Part shown: positions 1-6,327 of the stretch, piece by piece
Layout: each line of letters starts with the position of its first letter
Position numbering within the stretch: position 1 is the first letter of the stretch
Source of the DNA: an uncultured Clostridia bacterium
GTDB taxonomy: Bacteria > Bacillota > Clostridia > TANB77 > CAG-508
Length of the DNA stretch: 13,984 bases
Reading direction: 5' to 3'
Assembly: GCA_949118805.1 (NCBI GenBank)
Contig: CASAUJ010000037.1
Coordinates: 1 to 13,984 of the forward strand
Notes under the pieces: model-generated
What the model was told of the DNA's origin: nothing
Seen by the model: only the letters and a program-made list of their open reading frames with translations
The model's database searches: none
Program-made: the position numbers and the translations under genes

Positions 1-83
1 ACTCAAAGTATATTAATTTCAAAAATTTGTGACATATGATTGACTAACCTACATTGTTAAATGTGTTTTTTTAGTGAATTATC

Positions 84-112
84 TTGCCTTTTTAAATTGA
101 ATTTGTTATACT
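84..112 (+). promoter_or_regulatory. Sigma-A-type promoter of the LCP gene
   Basis: The -35 is TTGCCT (84-89) and the -10 is TATACT (107-112), separated by 17 bases. Transcription would start near 119. The AGGAG ribosome site follows at 129-133 and the TTG start at 143. Recognised by eye from consensus only. Confidence 0.6.
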
Positions 113-142
113 ATTAGCATGAAAAATTAGGAGTGAAACATT

Positions 143-1480
143 TTGGAAAAGAAACAAATGAATAATACTATAAAGAATAAAAAGAAAAAAAGAAAAAAGA
201 AAATAGGTAGAAAAATTTTATTGCTTCTTTTGTTCGTATTAGTAATAACAGGTGGGATTTTTGCTTATCGAGTTCATCTAAATGGTGGAGGAATGTCAGG
301 AATGTTAGCAACTATGGTAGGACATGATCAAAATACCAAAAAAAATTTACCAGAATTAAAAGTTTTAGTTTTAGGAATTAGTACTGATCAAGAGAATGTA
401 GAATTAACAGATACAATAATGGTAGCATCTTATAATCCGAATACGCAAAAGGCAACTTTATTATCTATTCCAAGAGATACTTACATAGGAAAAAACACAG
501 CAAGAGCAACTGCCTATGAAAAAATTAATACTCTATATGGAAGAAAACATCGTCCAGACGAAACACTGGAAGCAATTAATGAAATTACAGGATTGGATAT
601 CCAATATTATGTAGTTGTAAAAACAGAAGCATTAATCAAATTGGTCGATGTAATAGGAGGCGTAACTTTTAATGTTCCAATAGATATGGATTATGATGAT
701 AAAACGCAAAACTTGCATATCCATCTAAAAAAAGGAGAACAAAAATTAGATGGAAACAAAGCAGAGCAGTTAGTTCGATTCCGACACAATAATAATGGAA
801 GTTCTTATCCAGCAGAATATGGAGACAATGATTTAGGAAGAATGAGAACACAAAGAGAATTTATCATGCAAGTAATCAAACAAACAGCAAAGCCAGAAAA
901 CATATTTAAATTAGGTGAAATTTTAGAAGTAGCAGAAGAATATGTAATTACCAATATTGATTTTAATGTAGCCAAAGATTATATTCCTTATGTAGTAGAA
1001 TTTAGTACAGAAAATATGTTGACAGAAACCTTGCCAGGAAGTGTACCTAATTTAAACAAAACCAATAATGTTAGTATATTCGTGTATGACAAAGTAGAAA
1101 CCAAGAAATTAGTACAAGAATTATTTGTTGATAGAGATCTAGAAGAAAACGAGGAAACAGAAGGAGAAGAAAAAACAAATCAAGAGGAAAATACAACAAC
1201 CAATATTGATAAATCTGAGATTACAATTGAAGTACTAAATGGTAGCGGAGTGAGTAATAACTTACAAAAAGTAGTAAACCAATTACAGGGAGCAGGATTC
1301 AAAGTAACTAGAACAGGAAGTACGAATACAACTACAAAGACAGTGATCAATAATAAAAAAGCAGTAAAAGAAGATCTACTAACAAAGATAAAAGAAGTGG
1401 TTGGAAAGGGTAGTATCGAAACCAGTCAATCTAGTTCAAGTAAAGTAGATGTAACCATTATTATTGGAAAAGATTATTAA
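143..1480 (+). CDS. LytR-CpsA-Psr (LCP) family cell-wall polymer ligase with LytR_C domain
   Basis: This is a membrane-anchored LCP enzyme. The family transfers anionic wall polymers, such as teichoic acids or capsule, from undecaprenyl-pyrophosphate carriers to peptidoglycan outside the cell. The N-terminus is a lysine-rich cytoplasmic stretch (about residues 10-24), followed by one membrane helix (about 25-41). The LCP domain spans roughly 73-250 and shows the family marks TDTIMV (89-94), SIPRDTYI (108-115), VRFRHN (211-216) and GRMRTQREF (232-240), whose Asp and Arg residues bind the pyrophosphate. An acidic linker (332-350) leads to a LytR_C domain (about 359-442, beginning ITIEVLNGSGV). 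The length of 445 aa is usual for the two-domain form. The start is a TTG: AGGAG lies 9 bases upstream, whereas the next ATG (158) is too far from it. The gene has its own promoter and ends at a bidirectional terminator. The exact polymer substrate cannot be told. Confidence 0.92.
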   Translation: MEKKQMNNTIKNKKKKRKKKIGRKILLLLLFVLVITGGIFAYRVHLNGGGMSGMLATMVGHDQNTKKNLPELKVLVLGISTDQENVELTDTIMVASYNPNTQKATLLSIPRDTYIGKNTARATAYEKINTLYGRKHRPDETLEAINEITGLDIQYYVVVKTEALIKLVDVIGGVTFNVPIDMDYDDKTQNLHIHLKKGEQKLDGNKAEQLVRFRHNNNGSSYPAEYGDNDLGRMRTQREFIMQVIKQTAKPENIFKLGEILEVAEEYVITNIDFNVAKDYIPYVVEFSTENMLTETLPGSVPNLNKTNNVSIFVYDKVETKKLVQELFVDRDLEENEETEGEEKTNQEENTTTNIDKSEITIEVLNGSGVSNNLQKVVNQLQGAGFKVTRTGSTNTTTKTVINNKKAVKEDLLTKIKEVVGKGSIETSQSSSSKVDVTIIIGKDY

Positions 1481-1484
1481 AAAA

Positions 1485-1528
1485 GAAGTTTATCAATCTT
1501 CATCAATGATTGATAAACTTCATTCTTT
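1485..1528. terminator. Bidirectional intrinsic terminator between convergent genes
   Basis: A perfect 14-bp stem (1485-1498 pairing with 1508-1521) surrounds a 9-base loop. It has an A-run on the left (1478-1484) and a T-rich stretch on the right, so it can stop transcription from both the LCP gene and the convergent carboxypeptidase gene. The latter's stop codon (1527-1529) lies 6 bases from the stem. Confidence 0.85.
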
Positions 1529-2798
1529 AAACTCGTCTTACTCGATAAACTTTTTTTCGTTTTTGTTTTTTCTTTTTCTTATGAAGAAACCCCCAATAAA
1601 TTAGCCATAAAATGAAAAGAATAACAGTAGCATCTACAAGATAATCAAACAACTTTGATTTTTCTACTGAATGAGAAGCTATTAAATCAACTTGATATTC
1701 TATTCCATCAATTTGATAACAAACCTTACCAAGTACAGTATTTTCTTCAATTGGTGCTGACAAATCCTCATGTAATTGAATTTCAAAAGGAAAATCATTT
1801 TCGTTCAAAAAACTTTTTAGTAAAACATCCAAATCAGTAGATGCTAATAAATCTAAATTTTTCGTATCATTTGTACCATTTTTGATCTCTATATTGGAAA
1901 CAATATCATTCGTATGTAATAAAGTTTTTACCATATAATTATCATAGCCATATTGATACAAATTTTTTGTCTCAGTAAATCGACTAGAAGAATTAGTTTG
2001 TGTTTTTCCTCCTAAAACAACACATATCAATTCTAGATTATCTTGGTAACTACAAGATACTAAACATCCTCCTGCTTGACTGGTATAACCAGTTTTACCA
2101 CAAGTAACAAAAGAATAATGATAAGGGCTATTAGGAACAAGTAATTCATTAGTAGAAGTATATCTTCTAGTACCATATTTATTTGTAGCAGAAATGGCAC
2201 AAGAAGCCTTGCCAGATAATTTTCGGAAAGTTTCATTTTTGATACAATATTGCATCATAGTAGCTAAATCATAAGCGGTTGTATAGTGGTTTTCATCATG
2301 CATACCAAAAGCGTTGGTAAAATGTGTATTCGATAAGCCAAGTTCATTGATTTTGGTATTCATCATAGAAACGAAACTTTCAATAGAACCACCAATGTGT
2401 TCTGCCAACACATTAGCAGCATCATTGGCAGAATGAACAAGCAAAAGTTCTAACAATTGTTCTACTGTTAATTGTTCATCTACTTGTAAAAAAGCAGATG
2501 AGTAACCTTCTGGAATAGAAGTAGAAGCATGATAACTAACTGTTACCATTTCATCTAAAGCACAATTCTCTAAAGCAAGAATAGCAGTTAAAATTTTAGT
2601 GGTACTAGCTGGATACATTTTTCTATTTTCCTCTTTTGCATACAATACTTTTCCTGTTTTGTTATCAATTAAAAAAGCAGATTCTGAAGTTAAATTTGGT
2701 TTTTCAGAAGAAGACCATACAGAAGGAATTGGAAGTAATAGAAATCCTAAAACAAGAAAACAAAGTAATAATTTTTTTAATTCTATTTTTCGTTTCAT
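1527..2798 (-). CDS. Serine-type D-alanyl-D-alanine carboxypeptidase (penicillin-binding protein, peptidase S11)
   Basis: This is a low-molecular-weight PBP that removes the terminal D-Ala from peptidoglycan stem peptides and so limits cross-linking. An N-terminal hydrophobic signal (about residues 9-24) exports it. The catalytic domain has all three penicilloyl-serine transferase motifs: STTK (65-68, nucleophile Ser65), SAN (123-125) and KTG (235-237). A smaller beta-rich region (about 290-372) corresponds to the PBP5 C-terminal domain. A membrane helix (about 387-405) and a strongly basic tail (KKKKKQKRKK) anchor the C-terminus, where many relatives have only an amphipathic helix. The length of 423 aa is typical. 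A GAGGAG site sits 6 bases upstream of the ATG, and a clear promoter lies in the 99-bp space shared with divergent comEA. It resembles DacF/DacB-type enzymes of spore formers, but the sequence alone does not say whether it acts in vegetative or spore cortex wall, so no symbol is given. Confidence 0.92.
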   Translation of the reverse strand: MKRKIELKKLLLCFLVLGFLLLPIPSVWSSSEKPNLTSESAFLIDNKTGKVLYAKEENRKMYPASTTKILTAILALENCALDEMVTVSYHASTSIPEGYSSAFLQVDEQLTVEQLLELLLVHSANDAANVLAEHIGGSIESFVSMMNTKINELGLSNTHFTNAFGMHDENHYTTAYDLATMMQYCIKNETFRKLSGKASCAISATNKYGTRRYTSTNELLVPNSPYHYSFVTCGKTGYTSQAGGCLVSCSYQDNLELICVVLGGKTQTNSSSRFTETKNLYQYGYDNYMVKTLLHTNDIVSNIEIKNGTNDTKNLDLLASTDLDVLLKSFLNENDFPFEIQLHEDLSAPIEENTVLGKVCYQIDGIEYQVDLIASHSVEKSKLFDYLVDATVILFILWLIYWGFLHKKKKKQKRKKVYRVRRV

Positions 2799-2823
2799 TT
2801 TTTTCTCCTCACTTTATGTATCT

Positions 2824-2852
2824 ATCATATCTCATTTTTCTAGAATTTTCAA
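2824..2852 (-). promoter_or_regulatory. Promoter of the carboxypeptidase gene
   Basis: On the minus strand, TTGAAA (plus-strand 2847-2852) and TATGAT (2824-2829) are 17 bases apart, close to the sigma-A consensus. It lies between the divergent carboxypeptidase and comEA genes. I see no equally good promoter for comEA on the plus strand. Confidence 0.65.
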
Positions 2853-2897
2853 CCTGATTTTTAGAATTAAGTAATTTTTAAGAAAGGAGGTTTTTTT

Positions 2898-3555
2898 ATG
2901 GATTCTTTAGAAAAAAAGCAAAAAATCATATTAGGGATTATGATTGCGATTGTAGTTGGATTTATTGGATACTATGTATATGCCAAAGAAGATCAAAAAC
3001 AATTGCAAGAGGAAGAAGAATTTTTGTTACAACCAACAGAAACAAAAGAAAAACAAGAAGAAAAGGAAGAGGATGACAAAATTTTAGTACATGTTTCAGG
3101 AGCTGTTCAGAAAGAAGGAATTGTAGAATTGAAAATAAACAGTCGAATGGCAGATGCTATAGAGAAAGCAGGAGGCTTTAGAGAAGATGCTTATGTAGAA
3201 GAGATTAACTTAGCCTATAAATTAGAAGATGGTATGAAAATTAAGATTTTGACCAAAGAAGAAAAACAAATACAAATAAAAGAGAATACAAAAGAAGAGG
3301 AGATATCAACCAATAGTGGAGGAATAAACAACGAAGAAAAAGAAAGGAATAGTAAAGATAGTAAAATCGATATTAATACTGCTACGCGGTAGTCAATTAG
3401 AAACATTGCCAGGAATTGGAACAGCAACTGCTACTAAAATTATTAATTATCGAAAAGAAAAAGGAAAATTTACTAAAATTGAACAACTAAAAGAAGTGAG
3501 TGGAATAGGAGAGGCAAAATTTGAAAAGATAAAAGAGTTCATCTGTATAAAATAG
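2898..3555 (+). pseudogene. comEA: ComEA-type competence DNA receptor, frameshifted between SLBB and HhH domains
   Basis: ComEA is a membrane-anchored DNA-binding protein that hands incoming DNA to the ComEC channel during transformation. A strong AAAGGAGG (2883-2890) precedes the ATG. The N-terminus has one membrane helix (about residues 10-27), an acidic linker, and an SLBB-like beta-grasp domain (about 62-117, ILVHVSGAV to GMKIKI). After ...DINTATR the frame hits TAG at 3390-3392. The frame one base further (from 3388) continues directly with SQLETLPGIG, INYRKEKGKFTKIEQL and VSGIGEAKFEKIKEFI, the classic double helix-hairpin-helix, ending at TAG 3553-3555. One extra G in the CGG at 3387-3389 explains the break; without it the protein would be about 218 aa. 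As written, the product is 164 aa and lacks its DNA-binding part. No comEC follows. It could be real loss of function or an assembly error; programmed +1 frameshifting is possible but unsupported. Confidence 0.85.
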
Positions 3556-3597
3556 AAATTAACCTAGTTGGATCCAAACAACTAGGTTAATTTTAAG
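3556..3597 (+). terminator. Intrinsic terminator after comEA
   Basis: A 15-bp perfect stem (3556-3570 with 3579-3593) begins right after the second-frame stop codon and ends in a TTTT run. Its position directly behind the shifted-frame stop supports that frame as the true 3' end of comEA. It separates comEA from the Fe-S operon. Confidence 0.85.
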
Positions 3598-3608
3598 GAA
3601 AATGAGAC

Positions 3609-3637
3609 TTGACAAAACAAAAAAGACATAGTAAAAT
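3609..3637 (+). promoter_or_regulatory. Near-consensus promoter of the regulator-sufC-sufB operon
   Basis: A perfect TTGACA (3609-3614) and TAAAAT (3632-3637) are separated by 17 bases. The start of transcription would be near 3644, about 25 bases before the regulator's ATG. No further promoter or terminator was seen before 5811, so the three genes are probably one transcript. Confidence 0.8.
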
Positions 3638-3653
3638 GTTAGAGCAGACTAAC
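3638..3653 (+). promoter_or_regulatory. Candidate operator: GTTAG-N6-CTAAC palindrome
   Basis: A 5-bp inverted repeat, GTTAG (3638-3642) and CTAAC (3649-3653), lies directly behind the -10 box and over the expected transcription start, where a repressor would block the promoter. The TTAG...CTAA half-sites resemble the known DtxR/IdeR iron-box pattern. Autoregulation by the DtxR-fold protein encoded next is inferred from position and resemblance only. Confidence 0.45.
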
Positions 3654-3668
3654 AAAAAGGAGAAAAAT

Positions 3669-4136
3669 ATGAAATTAAGTAATTCTCAAGAAGAATATTT
3701 AAAAACCATATATTTATTAGAGAAAAATAATCAAAAAGTGAGAGTAACAGATATTGCTTTTAAATTAGGAATTACTAAGCCAAGTGTTAACAAAGCAGTC
3801 AATCTATTAAAAGATTTAGAACTAATCCATTATCAGATCTATGGAAATATCAATTTAACAAAAGAAGGCGAAAAATATGCGATACAAGTGATTAAGAAAC
3901 AAGATATTGTAACGATGTTTTTAGTAGAAATTTTAGGAATCGATAGCAAACAAGCGGAAAAGGAAGCTATTGCTATCAAACATGTGATATCAGAACAGAC
4001 TACTAAAAAATTGAATCAATATATCACACAAATTATGAATTTAGAAGATTTACAATGTGGTTATGATGAAAAAAATGAGAAATGTAGAAAATGTATTCAA
4101 ATAAAAGCAAAAAATAAAATGAAATCGGAGGAATGA
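3669..4136 (+). CDS. DtxR/MntR-fold transcriptional regulator with C-terminal Cys cluster, probable regulator of the Fe-S operon
   Basis: A winged helix-turn-helix of the DtxR type fills residues 1-70 (EEYLKTIYLL, VRVTDIAFKLGITKPSVNKAVNLL, then the wing with ...NLTKEGEKYA). A helical dimerisation domain follows (about 72-125, including FLVEILGI and KHVISEQTTKKL). By-eye alignment with MntR and DtxR suggests that most metal ligands are replaced: MntR Asp8, Glu11, His77, Glu99 and Glu102 fall at Glu9, Lys12, Gln78, Ile101 and Lys104, and only the final His (His105) remains. At the C-terminus there is C130-x8-C139-x2-C142, which could hold an Fe-S cluster or a metal. The start at 3669 has AAAGGAG 6 bases upstream; the longer in-frame TTG at 3609 is the -35 box of the promoter. 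The protein has 155 aa and its stop lies one base before the sufC-like start, so the two are translationally coupled. Confidence 0.8.
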   Translation: MKLSNSQEEYLKTIYLLEKNNQKVRVTDIAFKLGITKPSVNKAVNLLKDLELIHYQIYGNINLTKEGEKYAIQVIKKQDIVTMFLVEILGIDSKQAEKEAIAIKHVISEQTTKKLNQYITQIMNLEDLQCGYDEKNEKCRKCIQIKAKNKMKSEE

Positions 4137-4137
4137 A

Positions 4138-4857
4138 ATGTTATTAGAATTACAAGATATTAATTTTGAAAGAAATCATAGAAAAATATTAGATCATATT
4201 AATTTACAATTAGATACCAAGAAATTTATAGCCATTACAGGACCAAATGGATCTGGCAAATCAACTTTAGTAAAAATAATAATGGGGATCGAAAAACCAG
4301 ATAGTGGAAAAGTATTTTTAGAAGGACAAGATATTACCCATTTAAGTATTCATGAAAGAGCCAATTTAGGAATTAGTTTTGCTTTTCAACAGCCTGTTAA
4401 ATTCAAAGGAATTACAGTATATGATTTATTAAAAATAGCAGGAAAAAAGGATATGACAAAAATAGAAGCTTGTGAAATACTATCAAAAGTAGGATTATGT
4501 GCTAAAGAATATGTGGATCGAGAAGTAAATGGTTCTTTGTCAGGAGGAGAATTGAAAAGAATTGAAATTGCAACAGTAGCATTAAGAGGAGCCCAATTAA
4601 CCATATTTGATGAACCAGAAGCAGGAATCGATTTATGGAGTTTTAGCAATTTAATTGAGGTATTTGAAAATATGAGGAAATTAATTCAAGGAACGACTCT
4701 TATTATTTCCCATCAAGAAAAGATTTTAAAAATAGCAGATGAAGTCATTTTGATGAAAGCAGGAAAAATAGAACAAGTTGGGAAAAGTGAAGAAATTTTA
4801 AATAGAACAATTACCAAAATAGAATGTTATAAAATGAGGAAAAGTGAGTCAATTTAA
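4138..4857 (+). CDS. sufC: SufC/SmsC-type ABC ATPase of a minimal Fe-S cluster assembly system
   Basis: This is a soluble ABC-class ATPase that works with SufB-type scaffolds in Fe-S cluster assembly; it is not a transporter subunit. In order it shows Walker A GPNGSGKS (35-42), a Q-loop at FQQ (83-85), the signature LSGGE (134-138), Walker B LTIFDEP (154-160) followed by EAGIDLWSF, and the switch histidine in ISHQE (His192). EPEAGIDLWSF is what I associate with the short archaeal/clostridial SmsC variant rather than B. subtilis SufC. The length of 239 aa suits that. GGAGGA precedes the ATG and one base separates it from the regulator's stop. The SufB-like gene follows 17 bases later. No cysteine desulfurase (sufS), sufU or sufD is beside it, which is the composition of the SUF-like minimal (SMS) system. 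Confidence 0.9.
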   Translation: MLLELQDINFERNHRKILDHINLQLDTKKFIAITGPNGSGKSTLVKIIMGIEKPDSGKVFLEGQDITHLSIHERANLGISFAFQQPVKFKGITVYDLLKIAGKKDMTKIEACEILSKVGLCAKEYVDREVNGSLSGGELKRIEIATVALRGAQLTIFDEPEAGIDLWSFSNLIEVFENMRKLIQGTTLIISHQEKILKIADEVILMKAGKIEQVGKSEEILNRTITKIECYKMRKSESI

Positions 4858-4874
4858 AAGGAAGGAAGAAGACA

Positions 4875-5804
4875 ATGGAAGAAAAAATAAAGAAGATCGA
4901 TCAAGATCTATTAAAGGAAGTATCCGACCTAGAAAACATGAAAAAGGGAGCCTATAATATTAGAAAAAATGGAGAAGGAATAGAAAGAAAAGTGACAGAT
5001 AATGTAAACATTATAACGAAAACAGACAAACCAGGAATAGATATCCATGTAAAAGAAAATACAAAATTGGAATGGATCCACATACCTGTTATTCTTACAG
5101 AAAGTGGAAGAAATGACTTAGTTTATAATGATTTTTATATTGGAAAAAATGCAAATGTAATCATTGTAGCAGGCTGTGGTATTCATAATGATCATCACAA
5201 AGATTCTAGACATGATGGAATTCATCGTTTTTTCTTGGAAGAAGGAGCCAAAGTAAAATACATTGAAAAACATTATGGAGAAGGAAAGGGAGATGGGAAG
5301 AGAATTTTAAATCCTGTGACAGAAGTATTTTTAAAACAGGGAAGTAGTATGGAGATGGAAAGTAGCCAGATCAAAGGAGTGGATTCTACCATCCGAGAAA
5401 CCAAAGGAGAATTAGGAAAAAACACTAATTTTACGGTATCTGAAAAAATTATGACACATGGAAAACAATTTGCAAAAACAATTTTTGAAGTTCAATTAAA
5501 TGGAGAAAATTCACATGCTCATGTTACTTCCAGATCAGTAGCAACAGAAGAATCAAAGCAGTTTTTTGAATCTAGAATTTATGGGAATCATAAATCTTTT
5601 GCTCATAGTGAATGTGATGCTATTATTAAAGATCAAGCAAAAGTAACAGCGACTCCAGAAATAACAGCTAATCACGTAGAAGCCAATTTGATTCATGAAG
5701 CAGCCATTGGAAAAATTGCAGGAGAACAATTAATAAAATTGATGACACTAGGACTTTCAGAGAAAGAAGCAGAAGAAGAAATTATTCACGGATTTTTAAA
5801 ATAG
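4875..5804 (+). CDS. sufB: SufB/SmsB-type Fe-S cluster scaffold protein (SufBD family)
   Basis: This is a SufBD-family beta-helix scaffold, expected to pair with the upstream ATPase and build Fe-S clusters in the cytoplasm. A helical N-terminus (about 1-35) leads to the beta-helix core, with CGIHNDHHKDSRHDGIHRF (101-119), and the family's C-terminal helical end, NLIHEAAIGKIAGEQLIKL (271-289) plus GLSEKEAEEEIIHGF. His274-Glu275 match the conserved HE pair of E. coli SufB. The Cys405 position of E. coli SufB appears to be Ala here; the only cysteines are Cys101 and Cys247 (HSECDAIIKD). At 309 aa it is much shorter than E. coli-type SufB (about 495 aa), as in minimal SmsB proteins. The start has AAGGAAGG upstream. 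It is the last gene of the operon, with a terminator 7 bases after the stop. Confidence 0.88.
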   Translation: MEEKIKKIDQDLLKEVSDLENMKKGAYNIRKNGEGIERKVTDNVNIITKTDKPGIDIHVKENTKLEWIHIPVILTESGRNDLVYNDFYIGKNANVIIVAGCGIHNDHHKDSRHDGIHRFFLEEGAKVKYIEKHYGEGKGDGKRILNPVTEVFLKQGSSMEMESSQIKGVDSTIRETKGELGKNTNFTVSEKIMTHGKQFAKTIFEVQLNGENSHAHVTSRSVATEESKQFFESRIYGNHKSFAHSECDAIIKDQAKVTATPEITANHVEANLIHEAAIGKIAGEQLIKLMTLGLSEKEAEEEIIHGFLK

Positions 5805-5810
5805 AAATCT

Positions 5811-5850
5811 AAAATAGGGAACTTTTTTGAATTTTAGTTCACTATTTTTT
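5811..5850 (+). terminator. Terminator of the Fe-S operon
   Basis: A 13-bp stem with one mismatch (5811-5823 with 5836-5848) closes a 12-base loop and ends in a T-run through 5850. It starts 7 bases after the sufB-like stop codon. Confidence 0.75.
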
Positions 5851-5892
5851 ATTTTAACCATATTTAAAATTTGATAGAATTGTAAAAGTAGA

Positions 5893-5982
5893 ATGAAAAG
5901 ATTTTTCAATATGGGAATTACTTTTATAGCATTGGTCATTACGATCATTACATTATTGATATTAGCAGGAGTTACTATTTGA
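5893..5982 (+). pseudogene. Truncated type IV prepilin-like N-terminus
   Basis: A 29-codon reading frame encodes MKRFFNMGITFIALVITII and then TLLILAGVTI before TGA (5980-5982). The short basic leader, the G-I-T junction for prepilin peptidase and the long hydrophobic helix are the hallmark of the class III leader of the clostridial ITLIALVITIIVLLILAGVTI pilins. Intact members continue for 100 or more residues; here the frame stops at the end of the helix and what follows is not pilin-like. The remnant lies 4 bases before an imperfect inverted repeat at the left end of the accessory cassette, so it may be the stump of a gene cut by that insertion. No convincing ribosome site is seen. Confidence 0.55.
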
Positions 5983-5985
5983 AAT

Positions 5986-6035
5986 AACAATGCAGTAATA
6001 CCAGTACTTTCAAGGATTGGCACTACCGCATTGTT
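5986..6035. repeat. Imperfect 18-bp inverted repeat at the left cassette edge
   Basis: The arms AACAATGCAGTAATACCA (5986-6003) and TGGCACTACCGCATTGTT (6018-6035) match at 15 of 18 positions around a 14-base spacer. The right arm runs 3 bases into the direct repeat that flanks the cassette. No T-run follows, so it does not look like a terminator. It could be a recombinase binding site or the end of a vanished mobile element. No counterpart was found at the right edge. Confidence 0.5.
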
Positions 6036-6076
6036 ACCCTTTTGTTACCCACCACATAAGTCGTAATAGGTTTTAT
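6033..6076. repeat. Left copy of the cassette-flanking direct repeat
   Basis: Bases 6033-6058 are identical over 26 bp to 8165-8190. After 10 poorly matching bases, 8 more are identical (GGTTTTAT, 6069-6076 and 8201-8208). The unit begins with an internal 7-bp duplication, GTTACCC-tttt-GTTACCC. Flanking identical repeats in direct orientation are what an integrated element or a duplication event leaves behind. Confidence 0.75.
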
Positions 6077-6259
6077 AAAAAATTTATATATGAAATAGAA
6101 GAAATGTGTATAATTTTCTATCCACTAGTTGGAAAATTGTACTTTATAAAAGTATCAATATTATTTTAATTTTGATGTAAATTATACTCAATTTTGTAAA
6201 ATTCGGAATTAAAATATAGTATATAATAAAATAAAGTGAATACAATAATATAAGTTAAT

Positions 6260-6308
6260 ATTTCGCAAAATTAAAAATATTTACTTTTTGCGAAATGAGT
6301 GCTATAAT
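6260..6308 (+). promoter_or_regulatory. Promoter of the ATPase gene overlapped by an 11-bp inverted repeat (candidate operator)
   Basis: A -35-like TTTACT (6280-6285) and a perfect -10 TATAAT (6303-6308) are 17 bases apart. A perfect inverted repeat, ATTTCGCAAAA (6260-6270) and TTTTGCGAAAT (6286-6296), brackets the -35, and its right arm fills the promoter spacer. That arrangement suits a dimeric repressor. No repressor gene is seen in the cassette, so the binder is unknown. Confidence 0.6.
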
Positions 6309-6327
6309 AATTTCGAGGTGATTTTAT

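Noticed and set aside
51..75. A small hairpin with a T-run before the LCP promoter
   Set aside because: The stem is only 5 bp and the upstream gene is outside the window, so a terminator call is not supported.
3609..3668. A 20-residue N-terminal extension of the DtxR-fold regulator starting at a TTG
   Set aside because: The TTG is part of a perfect -35 box with a matched -10, so these bases lie upstream of or around the transcription start. The ATG at 3669 has a good ribosome site and gives the usual family N-terminus.
5980..6050. Reading through the TGA of the prepilin frame as Trp
   Set aside because: Other genes here use TGA as a stop (for example the regulator at 4134-4136), and the sequence after it has no pilin features.
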